DNA from: Casuarius casuarius
Taxonomy: Eukaryota > Chordata > Aves > Casuariiformes > Casuariidae
Direction: 5' to 3'
Assembly: GCA_003342895.1 (NCBI GenBank)
Contig: PTFA01000405.1
Coordinates: forward strand, 252,224 to 316,223
DNA length: 64,000 nucleotides
The position numbers and the translations under genes were made by a program. Under the pieces are notes generated by a model, which saw nothing but the letters and a program-made list of their open reading frames with translations, did no database searches and had not been told where the DNA came from. Position 1 is the stretch's first letter; every line of letters begins with the position of its first letter. Positions 38,968 to 48,672 of this stretch are shown here, piece after piece.

Positions 38968-40900
38968 TATTCAAGGGTCACCTCCTCCAAGCTCACAAAC
39001 AGTCCTTCCCAACAAGTGGGAAATCAAGCAAAGGTGGCAAGAGGCCTGCATGGATGAACAAGGAGGATCTGGCTAAACTCAAACATAAAAAGGAAGTGTA
39101 CAGGAGCTGGAAGCAGGAACAGGGGACTCAGGAGGAATATAGCGATACTGTCTGAGCATGCGGTGATGGGGTTAGAAGAGCTAAAGCCCATCTAGAGTTG
39201 AAACCAGACAGAGATGTGAAAGAGAAGATGAAAGGCTTCTACAAGCACGTAAGCAGGAAGAGAAAGGCTAGAGAAAATGTGGGCCTGCTGATAAATTGGA
39301 CAGGACCCCTGATAATAAAGGACACGGAGAAGGCCAAAGTTCTGAATGCCTTCTTTGCCTCAGTCTTTATTGGTAATACTGGCCTTCAGCAATTCCAGTT
39401 CCCTGAGACTAGAGGGAAAGTCCTGGCAAAGAAGACACCAATGGGGCAGTAGGACTATGTTAGGGAACACTTGAGCAGACTGGACTTATACAAGTCCATA
39501 GGCCCTGATGAGATGCACCCACAAATACTGTGGAAGCTGGCCAATGTCACTGCAAAGCCACTCTTGATTACCCTTGAAAAGTCATGGCTATCAGGAGAGG
39601 TTCCTGAGGACGGAAAGAAAGCAAAGGTCACCTCCATCTTCAAGAGAAGCAAGAAGGAGGATCTGGAGAGCTAAAGGCTGGTCAGTCTCACCTCAGTCAC
39701 TGGAAAGGTGATGGAGCAAATCCTCCTGAAGAACATTTCCAAATGCATGAAGGACAAGCAGGTGACGGATTTGTGAGGAGTAAATCAAGCCTGACTAACC
39801 TGATGGCCCTCTACAATGAGGTGACTGGCCTGGATAAAGAGAGAGCAGTGGATGTGGTTTACCTTTACTTTAGTAAGACTTTCAACACTGTCTCCCATAA
39901 CATCCTCATAGACAAGCTGGTGAAGTACAAGCTAGGTAAGTGCAAAGTGAGGTGGATTGAAAACTAGCTGAACTGTCAGGCTCAGAGGGTTGTAAACAGT
40001 GGTACAAAGTCCAGCTGGAGGCCACCCAGGGTCGAGAGTGGTCCAATACTGTTCAACATCTTCATTAATGACCTGGATGGAGGGACAGAGTGTACTCTCA
40101 GCAAGTTTGCTAATGATACAAAACTTTGAGTGGGTGATATACCAGAAAGCTGTGCTACCATTCAGAGGGAACTTGACAGACTAGAGAGATAGGCAGAGAG
40201 GATTATCAGGAAGTTCAACAAAGGGAAGTGCAAGAGTGCTGCACCTACGGAGGAATAACCTCGTGCATCAGTATGGGCCGGGGCCTGACCTGTTGGAAAG
40301 CAGCTCTGTGGAGAAGTCCCTGGGGGTCCTGGTGAACAACAAGTTGACCATGAGCCAGCAATGTGCTATTGTGTCCAAGAAGGCCAATGGTACCCTGGGC
40401 TGCATTAAGAAGAGCAGTTCAAGGGAGGTGATCTTTCCCCTCTCCTCAGCACTGGTGAGATCGACCTGGAGTGCTGAGTCCAGGCCTGGGCTCCCCAGGA
40501 CAAGAGAGACATGGAGCTACTGGAGCAAGAAGAGTGAACGGTCACAAAGACGATTAAGGGATGGAAGCATCTGTCATACGAGGAAAGACTGAGAGAGCTG
40601 GGACTGTTCAGCCTGGAGAAGAGAAGGCTGAGGGGGGACCTCATCACTGTGTAAAAGTATCTGAAGGGAGGGTGTAAAGAAGAGGGAGAGAGACTCTTCT
40701 CAGTGGTACCCAGTGAACAGACAAGAGGCAATAGGTACAAACTAAAATGCAAGAAATTCCATCTCAACACAGGAACAAGCTTTTTTGAGGTGAGGGTGGT
40801 CAAGCACTGGAATAGGTTGCCCAGAGAGGTTGTGGAGTCTCCATCCTTGGAGATATTCAAAACTCAACTGGACACAGCCATGAACAACTGTTTTATCTGA
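38964..40900 (+). pseudogene. CR1 ORF2 reverse transcriptase, decayed
   Basis: The frame is open in pieces. Linker and fingers: RPAWMNKEDLAKLKHKKEVY near 39,038-39,100, EKAKVLNAFFASVF near 39,330-39,370 and SIGPDEMHPQILWKLANVT near 39,495-39,550. Palm: SLTNLMALYNEVTGL near 39,787-39,830, DVVYLYFSKTFNTVSHNILI near 39,850-39,910 and SKFANDTKL at 40,100-40,126. Later parts: [20 protein letters not shown] near 40,350-40,410 and VVKHWNRLPREVVESPSLEI near 40,797-40,857, with the natural stop at 40,898-40,900. Stops interrupt at 39,153, 39,450, 39,672, 39,965, 40,127, 40,190, 40,475, 40,535 and 40,652. Frameshifts lie near 39,735-39,743, at 40,235 and near 40,460. The catalytic FADD is FAND, and the GVPQGS block between SSWRP and GPILFN is lost. 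It cannot encode an active enzyme. Confidence 0.92.
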
Positions 40901-40980
40901 CCCTGCTTTGACAGGGGGGTTGGGCTATACGATCTCCTGAGGTCCCTTCCAGCCTCAGCTATTCTGCAATTCTGTGATTA
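40901..40980 (+). repeat. CR1 3' UTR and terminal 8-mer repeat
   Basis: The sequence after the ORF2 stop carries cctgctttgacaggggggtt, gatctcctgaggtcccttcc, then attctgca and attctgtg, ending att. The hairpin-like 3' region and the terminal 8-mers are the family's signature and are thought to be the priming recognition end for CR1 reverse transcriptase. Confidence 0.92.
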
Positions 40981-41082
40981 TTATGTTCTTGTATAGATAT
41001 CTGTATTTTGAATACCATGTGCTGTTCTGGCCCTTTTCATCTCAAAGAGGTTATAATAGGAATAGAAAAAATTATGAAAAAT
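40981..41082 (+). mobile_element. Older CR1-superfamily LINE fragment, right half
   Basis: Directly after the younger copy, the sequence cttgtatagatatctgta and then the frame ILNTMCCSGPFHLKEVIIGI (from 41,005) followed by EKI continue the reverse-transcriptase region that broke off at 38,712. The family pattern here is 'LYKSMVRPHLEYC...W.PHLKKDILELEKV'. The match fades after about 41,080, before the 3' end of the old element. Order, orientation and adjacency make a single old element split by an insertion the simplest reading. Confidence 0.65.
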
Positions 41083-44000
41083 ATCCTGTAGAGCAAATTA
41101 CTGAGTATGCACATGAAAAAAAGCAGCCTTGCTTTACTTGAAGCACCTCATTTTTTCAGCACCCCTTTTCTAACAGTGAAGCATGAAACAGGGCTCCAGC
41201 CTGAATGCTAATGACATGTCCATTTGTGAAAAGGTTCTTTGCAATTCATAAGAACAGCTGCTCGGCAAAAATGTAATTTGGAGGTGGAATAGACTCTGCC
41301 CCTGTGAAGAGAAAAGTGCCTCTTGGAAGCTGTAGTCTGACATAGCAGAGCTCCAAAGCCACGCTTTCTGATAGTGAGAATGTCTTTGTGTTTGTTTGCA
41401 CAGCATGAGACACAGAAAGCAGTGCTGCTGTAATTAGGGATCCCTAACAGTGTTTACATGATAAGCCGTTGTAATTCATGTCAGGCTCAAGCTTTCAAAA
41501 GCCTTGCTCAGTGCACAAGGGATTTCCCACCATCTCTTCAAAACAGCTCAAATCACTAAGGCTGCTTCACTGACACCCGTTGCCCCCTGTACCTACATCC
41601 CCTGGTTTTATCAGCTGAGCAGGGTCATTTGTACCTGGATGGACATTCAGGTCTCTAGGGTCACAGGAAAAAAGGCCTCAACTGCCTGCACATCCCAGAG
41701 CCTTGTATCAGATCTGATGGAGGTGCCTCTGTTAGAGGTTTCGCACTCCTGGCTCCTCCTGCATTCGCCAGAGAGAGGCAGATCCCGTCACATGGGGATT
41801 CATCTGAGATCCCAAACCTGACATCCAGCCACAAGGAAACACCAAGGCACAGGGCCTGAGCTAGAATATGGGCCACATGAACACTGCTCTTAGCCTTCCA
41901 AAATGTTTGGTTTTATCTACATCGGAGAGGCAAAGAAACAATTCTGCCCTCTCCATCAGTATGTGATACTCAAGTAGAGGAACCGTTGTGAGAGAAGAGA
42001 GGCATATGTGCAACCTGTCACATCCTCATCTGTGCTTCCAAGAAAAAAAAATTGATACAGAACACGGTTAGGGTTTAGGAATCAGAGCTCCAGCCCACCC
42101 TGCAGATAAAGATACTGTAAAAATACTTGGTGAGACATTTAGAGACCTGTTCTACAGACTTCCTGTTTGGACCTGACGCGATGATTTGCACAGCTTTCTC
42201 TTTTCATGCCCACTTGAGAAAGCCACATCATGGCTTTCAAAAGCACCGGAAGATCACCTTTTGTGAGAGACATCATTTCATTGCTGGTATCTGGGGGAGA
42301 TTAGCACAGAAACAATGTTCCACATGCCCAGAAAACACCTGGCAAATTGAATAACCTGCAACTCTCCAAAGAAGTCCCAGCAAAACGGCAGCACTAGCAC
42401 CCGGGCAATCACGGTTTAACTACCAGACTGATCTGAATGCAGTTTTCAGGTCCTCTGATTTAGGAGTTGGATTTTCTAAGGAACTTACTGGTGTTATTTT
42501 TAATTGCTTATTGTCCATAGTTTGGACTAAATTCTTTGAATGCAGGGATATAACTTAAGGCCAAAGTGTCCTCCACAGCAGTGTTTCATTTCTGAACTTA
42601 CAGTAAAATAAATTATTCATTTTTTTCTGCAATGGGAACATTACTTTTACTAGCTTTGCTTTCAAGCATTCAGTGGTATATTTTTAGCTGGTGTAAATTG
42701 TCATAGTGGCATTTTTCCCATAGGATCTGGATCTCTTTCCTTACCTTCTTATGCCATATAAAGATACAAGGCAGATTTAACCCACACATGCTAAAATTTC
42801 ATTCCATACTATTATACAAACCATACTACACCACATTCCCATTCCCAGGTACACTGAAGTGGATTTCCTACAAAACCAGTACATGCTTTTGATAAATGAA
42901 GACTCTACACTGCTTCCTCAGAAATTATGGCCAGGATCAGCATGAGTTCTTTGTTTTCCAGACATCTGCTTTTGTTCGTTTTTGCTGTAGGGTAGGTCTA
43001 CTTGCAGTTGCAGATGTGATCACAGATCGTGAACTAGGTTTGAACAAGCTCTGGCACTGAAAACTGTGTATTTGCTACAAAAGCTGCACGGGACCCTGAA
43101 GACACATTCACGCTGAATGTCCTGGGGGCTGTGGCCCCTGACCAGCAAATAAACTAGCCAGAATCACACCTTTCGCATCCTTTGGCAGAGTCATGTAGGT
43201 ATTTTTGAAAATTTATCTCCTTTGTGATCTGCTTTTCCTCTTGGTTTGGGGAGAGGATGAAAGGTATAACGAATTTCTTGGTTTTCTTTTCTGCGTTTTT
43301 GGAAAACTTCTTCATGGGCACTTAGGCAGGGACCTGCTTTCATTTAAATTACTACAGGTTAAGAATCCCGCCTGCTTTTTGCTTGTATCGCCTAAATCTA
43401 TGGTGTGTTAGATTTTTATAGTGAAGTCTAAAAGTTCCCTTCCTTTCAAAAGCAATTGAGAAGCACAGTCACTTTCCAGAATTGAATTGTGACAGAACTT
43501 GGGAGGGTTTCAGAAAAAAATCTCCCAAAACATGAAGGTGCAAAGACAAAGTCCTATTACTCTATTCTGATTAATTATGAGAAATTTGGAAGGGCACTCA
43601 CTGGTTTATCTAGCAAAAAAACCAGATGTGTACAGCTCACCATGTAATACAGACAGGAACATTTGTTTCTTCCTATGATCTATCAGGGACACATCTGCGT
43701 GGATGTCATCATGCCAGAAGAAGATAAGATTAATGACAAGGAACAGGCTGAATGTGAAACAAGCACAGTGGCCAAATCTGAGAGTAATCGCTGATGTGGG
43801 GAGCGACAGAAGAATCAAATGTATGATTTACTTTAAGAGATAATGGACCCTTTCATTTACAAACCCATTCACAGATCTAGTATGAAAATTGTCCTGGGGC
43901 CCAGACAGCAACACTCAGCTAACAAAGAGGAGGGTGGGGTAGGTAAGCTTATTTTCTTCCATGCCTGTTTCCAAACCACATATCAAATCCAGAATCCAGC

Positions 44001-45418
44001 CATATGTAGATCTCAGAACTGCTGGGCAATGACTCTATGATTGTCCTGGAGAAATATCCACCTGCAAATTCAACTTGAACACCTGTGACTCTGCACAGAA
44101 GTATATCTTGACTGTGAATTACTATAGTCTACAAGCTCTGGAGTTATTCTGGCTTTTTTTTTCCTTTCCTTTTCTTTCTTTTTTTTTTTTTTTTTGTGAA
44201 AGGGCATGTGGAAGAGATTTTGACAGTTATCTAGACAATTGCACTGTCACTGCAATTATGAGGAAGCTGAGCACTTCCAAAACTAAACCATCTTCTGCAA
44301 TCCTGAACACTCATCATGACAGTTAACCAATAATGTATGTAGCCTGGTAATTGCAATGCATTTCCAGTCAAAACTGGTTTTGCAGTGCAAGACCAGATTC
44401 AGCTAGCTTATATAAAAAGCAGCTCCAGTTGTCGTCCAGCTACAGATGTGACTATGGGCAAAATGTGTCCACTATGCAGTGCATAAAATAAAGACTGGCC
44501 TTTCAAGTTACAGGAAGCAAAGATCTTTAAGTTGTCTCAGATGTTCATTCCTTCCCTGTTTCCCTTGCTCTCCTCCATGAATTTCAGTTTATGCATTTTT
44601 AGTGCAGGTGTGTTACAGATGCAGTGCACGCGTGAAAGCAAATGGCTTTGCAGTTACTAAATGTTCAGTGAAACAAAGAGGCTTATTAGCCAGCCTGCAT
44701 GCACTGCACTTATGTGAAGGTCTGACATGTAAAGCGACTGCAGACCTAGATGTTATCTGCCTAAATCTGGGTTTTGAAGAGCTCAGCAGTCTTACCACCT
44801 AACAGCCTTTCCAGAGCATGTCTTTTCACTGATGTACACAAAGGTTTCCTGAGCTTTTGACATAAGTATAAATGACTTGAGAATGACGAGGAGGATATCC
44901 TTTGTGACAGCTCTGCTATGACTGGAAAGAAGCCTTCCTTTTACAGCCTTGCTAGGGAAAGCAGGGCTAATGCATATGCTCCCATAAGTTGAGAGCATGC
45001 ACAACTGGGAAACAGCCAGATCCAGCTAGACAACTGGGACTGCAGCACCACCGCGGAGATTCCTCTGTGAAATCCCTGCATTTTTAGTGCATGGCTACAG
45101 TGGCAAAACACATGATAAAGAACCACCTGCAACCCACACTCTGGAAGAACAAGCACATATATCCGAGTGCTGAGGAGCCCACAGTGAACTGAGCAATCCT
45201 CTTTTAGAGAAGCCAGGGCTTTACCCCTTAGCATTTCACACCACGGCAGCTCAGGTCTCCCCCAGCGTCACGCTCGCACTGCAGAAGGAGGAACACAACT
45301 GCAATAGACAGTCTGTAAGGAATTGCTCCAATAACTCAGCTGCTGCACACACAAGATCACAAAATATGATCTGAAAACAACACAGGCTAAAAAACCACAT
45401 GAGACAAAATAACTATAT
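41083..45418. other. Non-coding stretch, no gene recognised
   Basis: No coding block recognised. There is a pyrimidine-rich T/C tract at 44,154-44,195. Telomere-like words near 42,066 (gttagggtttagg) are just two degenerate units. Confidence 0.5.
44154..44195 (+). repeat. T-rich polypyrimidine tract
   Basis: About 42 bases of T with interspersed C, ending in T17. Confidence 0.9.
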
Positions 45419-45432
45419 TGGCCCCCTGGTAG
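45419..45432 (-). promoter_or_regulatory. Candidate CTCF-type site, reverse
   Basis: The reverse complement reads ctaccagggggcca, carrying the ACCAGGGGGC heart of the CTCF motif (11 of 14 against CCASYAGRKGGCRS). It faces the forward match at 34,623-34,636. The same bases also form the end of a possible splice acceptor (next entry), so the two readings compete. Confidence 0.25.
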
Positions 45433-45551
45433 CAGGTCTTGGAGTTCTGCTTACTGTACTCGCTGTTGAGAGAACAGGTGAAAAATAAGGAGAATGGATG
45501 TGATTTATTTATCGGTACTATACATCCAGTCACGAAACAAACTACATACAG
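45433..45551 (+). other. Candidate internal exon (unproven)
   Basis: The segment is bounded by ccccctggtag (or tagcag) on the left and a strong donor, catacag|gtgagtacc, on the right. It is open in one frame, reading VLEFCLLYSLLREQVKNKEN and then GCDLFIGTIHPVTKQTTY, and leaves two spare bases (AG), so the exit phase is 2. The candidate exon at 55,229 requires exactly that phase. I recognise no family. A 39-codon open segment between splice motifs is common by chance, and the acceptor overlaps a CTCF-like word. Confidence 0.12.
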
Positions 45552-45790
45552 GTGAGTACCTTTGTCATGAACTTCTCCAACTATTAACACTGCTTCAACA
45601 CTTAACCAATAACCCACTCTTATAAAAGCTCCTTTGCTGCTTGCAGCAGCTTACACCTAAACAAACCAGAAGAATTCTGCAACACAGAAAAACAATACAA
45701 TGTTCTTGGAAAGACTGCAAAACATGTGCATGTTGAATAAGACTATAACAGTACCATCTGGTGACTGCTGCAGTGAGAATAACAAGTATT

Positions 45791-45860
45791 TCATCTGAGG
45801 ATCTCAGAGTGCTGGTACAAATTTAGTCCGTACAGTATCTACGAAGTAAATATGTAACAC
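45791..45860 (-). repeat. Possible ancient MIR-like fragment
   Basis: The run tcatctgaggatctcagagt, gctggtacaaatttagtcc, gtacagtatctacgaagtaa resembles the reverse complement of the 3' part of MIR-type SINEs as found in reptiles ('ctcagagcactttacaaa...agtccctacagtaccctgtgaagtag'). Divergence is high and no head region follows. Confidence 0.35.
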
Positions 45861-45867
45861 AGAAAAT

Positions 45868-45930
45868 ACATTCTGGATCAGATCAGCCATCGTGCAGCCC
45901 TGTATTTCGCCTCTAGTAGCAGCAAATGTT
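45868..45930 (-). repeat. Possible ancient CR1 3'-region fragment, reverse
   Basis: The words ctggatcagatcagccatc, gtgcagccctgtatttcgcc and tctagtagcagcaaatg follow the reverse complement of the CR1 3' segment common in reptiles ('actgggtcagaccaatggtccatctagcccagtatcctgtctctgacagtggcc'). I judge about two thirds of positions to agree. If correct, the fragment lies on the minus strand next to the MIR-like piece. Confidence 0.4.
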
Positions 45931-46300
45931 ACAACTGCTATTTACAGAGATCATATCAGCATGGCATTTTCTGCAGTACATTCCTCTCAGACTCCAAAGC
46001 ATCCACACTTCAGGATATAAAATAGCACATCTCTGCCTGTTGCCCTTAGAATCTGAGTAAAATAATCTTTTTCAGATATAAAAGCATGTAGCATAAATTT
46101 TCATATAGGCAGAGTTTTGCTACTGGTAAAGAAAAAATCTAGATATACTATTAAAAAATACTATGTATTAGAAAAGAATATTTTTATGTACAGTTTCTGC
46201 TAGTCCAAGTTACCTGGACTTGACCTAAAAAACCCACCATGGAACAAACCTAAGAGCATCTGCTGAAGAGAAGCTTTGGTAAGGTATTTGTAAGCAAAGA

Positions 46301-46338
46301 ATTATTATTATTGTTATTGCTATTGTTGTTGTTGTTAT
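46301..46338 (+). repeat. (ATT)n/(GTT)n microsatellite
   Basis: ATT units change to GTT/ATTGTT units. Confidence 0.9.
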
Positions 46339-47738
46339 GTCTGAGGAAGATAATATTAATTGCTGCAAAGCAATGTTTGTTCATATGAGAAGTAGCAGCA
46401 ATTATGTAGTCACTTACCAAGACAACGATTCTGAGACTATTCAAGACAAAATTTTCCTGTTTTCCCATTGTGAAAGTTAATTCTGACTACATCAATCTTA
46501 GACAAACAAAACATCTTTTTTTCACTGTCTGTTGGTTCTGCTGAAGGCATCCCTTTCTAACCAGCACCTCGTTCCTATTTCTGGGCAGTTCCCACAGTGC
46601 CAGCCAATACCGCAGCTCGGTAGCTATAACTTACAGGAAGGTTTTGTCTTGTTTTGTTTTTCACCAGAAAAGGAACAGCAATTTTTTTTTTTTTCCTGTC
46701 TGTGTTTCAGGAATATTATAACGAGAGAGGCCATGTGTAAAGTTTGGGGACAAACTGTGCAGGGCCGACGTGGAACGCGGCAGGGACAGCTTTGTGGAGA
46801 CGTCTCTCTGATTCATGGTGGGACCCCATACCCCTGCCCAGCTGCCTCTCTGCTGCTGTTTTAACATGAATGCTGCAGGCTGAGGCTTAGGGCTCCCACG
46901 ACAATTCGAACCAAATCCTGACCTTCTGCACACAGCAACCTTACAGCGTCAAACTGCACTTCTCGAGATGAAGCAGCCTCTTAGGTATGAGAGATTAATT
47001 CTGTCTTCCTTTTGTCAAGGAGGATGCCCTGGGAGATTTACCAAAGGATTATTATTATTTAATCAGTATTCAAGAGATTGTTTTCTTAAATAAATTGTCA
47101 TTGCTGCCAACAGCTAAAGCTTTGTGTCGTATGCTAGACTGGTTTAAAGGTGGCGTCAGAAATGTGATAAGGCCTGAAAAGTGATGTATGAGCAAGAGAG
47201 CATCAAAAAAAGATATCTACATGGCAAGATCTGCATGGGAGGATGTGCAGCACTGACTGACAGTAAGCATCGCACTGAGAGGATCTGAGAAAACCAAAGA
47301 GGATGGAGAAGAGATGAACAGGGAGAAATGTTCAGAACAGCATTAGGAGGTGAGAGCTCAGACTGAAAAACAGCAACAAGCTCCTTTTAAATCCCTGGAG
47401 AAGTGGAGCATGAGGACACTCTGCTTCGCATCAGGTGCTTTGCTTAAAACACCCCATTAGCTCTGTAAATTAAAATATAACTCAGACAGCTTTGTTTCAC
47501 CATAACAAATGTCCTATATGGGTCTTTCAGCCCTGCCCACGTTCTGAAAAGCTCCCTGTACCCCTTTACTGCACACTGCAATCAGCCTTCCCTGTCCTTA
47601 GGTGTGTATAGGGACAAGCATAACCCATCCAGCTCAGGTTTGCCAAGGCAGTGGACATGGCAAATACTCAGACAGATATTAGAAGGCACCTGAGTAAGCG
47701 GAGGGATGTATTTGGTTTGCTTTCCTACGCTTGAGATT

Positions 47739-47780
47739 TTAAGGTGCATATTGTCAGGCTTAAGATGTGTATTGTCAAGC
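47739..47780 (+). repeat. 21-bp imperfect tandem duplication
   Basis: Two adjacent copies begin ttaaggtgcatattgtcagg (47,739-47,759) and ttaagatgtgtattgtcaag (47,760-47,780). They match at 17 of 21 positions. Confidence 0.8.
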
Positions 47781-48357
47781 TTTTCTCCCCAAACATGATG
47801 ACAGAACTTGAAAAATAAAAACAGAGAGGTCTAATAATGTGACTTCATGAGCTGGACTTGTTAAAGAAAAGACCTCACAATAGAAAGGGAAAGAAGTAGC
47901 AATTCTTGTTCCTTGACTCAGACAGGAAATCTATTTTACTTCATCATGTTCCTGATGTAATTGTTAAATAAAGGCATTTCAATGTACTTTGCTTCTTCAG
48001 CGATGCCTTCAAACAGCCTTAACACTTGGCTTCACAGATAGGACATATTAAGAAAACAGTTTATCAATGGCCAGCATCTGAACATCCTCCGTTCTATTTC
48101 TGCCTAGAGACGATTTAAGTCAAACTATGGGTGAACTCAATCTCAGTCTTTCCTTCTGACTTTAGGTGTAGATCATATCAGTCCATAATATCCCCTCTTA
48201 ATCTTAAAACTATGGATAATTCAATACAGGTCTATATTATTGATCTTGCTGACATTCATTTGGATGGTTCAGTAAGAAAAGCCCCAGGTTTAATATAGCT
48301 GACACATCAAAATGTAGCACACAGTTTGGCCCTCCTCTCCACTGGCTGCACATGTAA

Positions 48358-48672
48358 TTAAGATGTAATTATCACTTCCTGAAGTCCTGCAGCTGAAGGT
48401 CTCAGGACTTTCAGAAGCTCATGGCCCTGAAGAAGCAATCTAGAGTGACTTCTGCTGGCTGGCTGCCTCTGGGACTGCAGCTGCTCTTCCAGGCTGTCTG
48501 CACTGGAAAAATACCATGTTGCTTCCTCATCAGAGAGAAGAGCTGGTGCTGTTCCACCAGCCTTGCTGACAGGGACCTCCTGGATGATCACACCCCAAAA
48601 TGGGAGGACAACTGATTGGGCAGGTTCATAAACCACCTCTAGAGGTGAGTCCAACTTTTGAGGTGTTGTCAC
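48358..48672 (-). other. Open segment with coding-like composition (unproven)
   Basis: This minus-strand frame of about 104 codons contains SPLEVVYEPAQSVVLPFWGV, LLSDEEATWYFSSADSLEEQ and LLLQGHELLKVLRPSAAGLQ and ends at a TAA. Many codons begin with G or A, as in real genes, and the residues are protein-like. It lacks an ATG near its start (only a GTG at the end of the open stretch), though a pyrimidine-rich tract lies upstream on that strand (about 48,697-48,720). That could suit a terminal exon, but the in-frame stop just before the GTG forces a tight acceptor choice. No family recognised. Chance or a decayed gene is equally possible. Confidence 0.15.

Larger units (their letters stand above)
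38713..40980 (+). mobile_element. CR1 LINE retrotransposon, 5'-truncated, nested
   Basis: This is a non-LTR retrotransposon of the CR1 clade, about 2.27 kb against roughly 4.5 kb for a complete copy. In order it holds the end of the ORF2 endonuclease (about 38,713-38,960), the linker and reverse transcriptase (38,964-40,460), the C-terminal region (40,463-40,900), and a short 3' UTR ending in ggtcccttccagcctc plus two ATTCTG-type 8-mers (40,961-40,976). ORF1, the 5' UTR and most of the endonuclease are missing, as expected from incomplete reverse transcription. It lies inside an older CR1-like fragment that flanks it on both sides in the same orientation. No clear target-site duplication is visible, which is usual for CR1. 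Confidence 0.93.
45931..48357. other. Non-coding stretch with trinucleotide repeat
   Basis: Contents: an ATT/GTT repeat at 46,301-46,338, T13 at 46,682-46,694 and a 21-bp imperfect tandem pair at 47,739-47,780. No gene recognised. Confidence 0.5.

Noticed and set aside
42066..42080. Telomere-like words gttagggtttagg
   Set aside because: Two imperfect units only; expected by chance.
48590..48655. Possible first coding exon (ATG with good context, then ctagag|gtgagt donor)
   Set aside because: Only 15 codons, no promoter signs, and it overlaps the opposite-strand open segment; easily chance.
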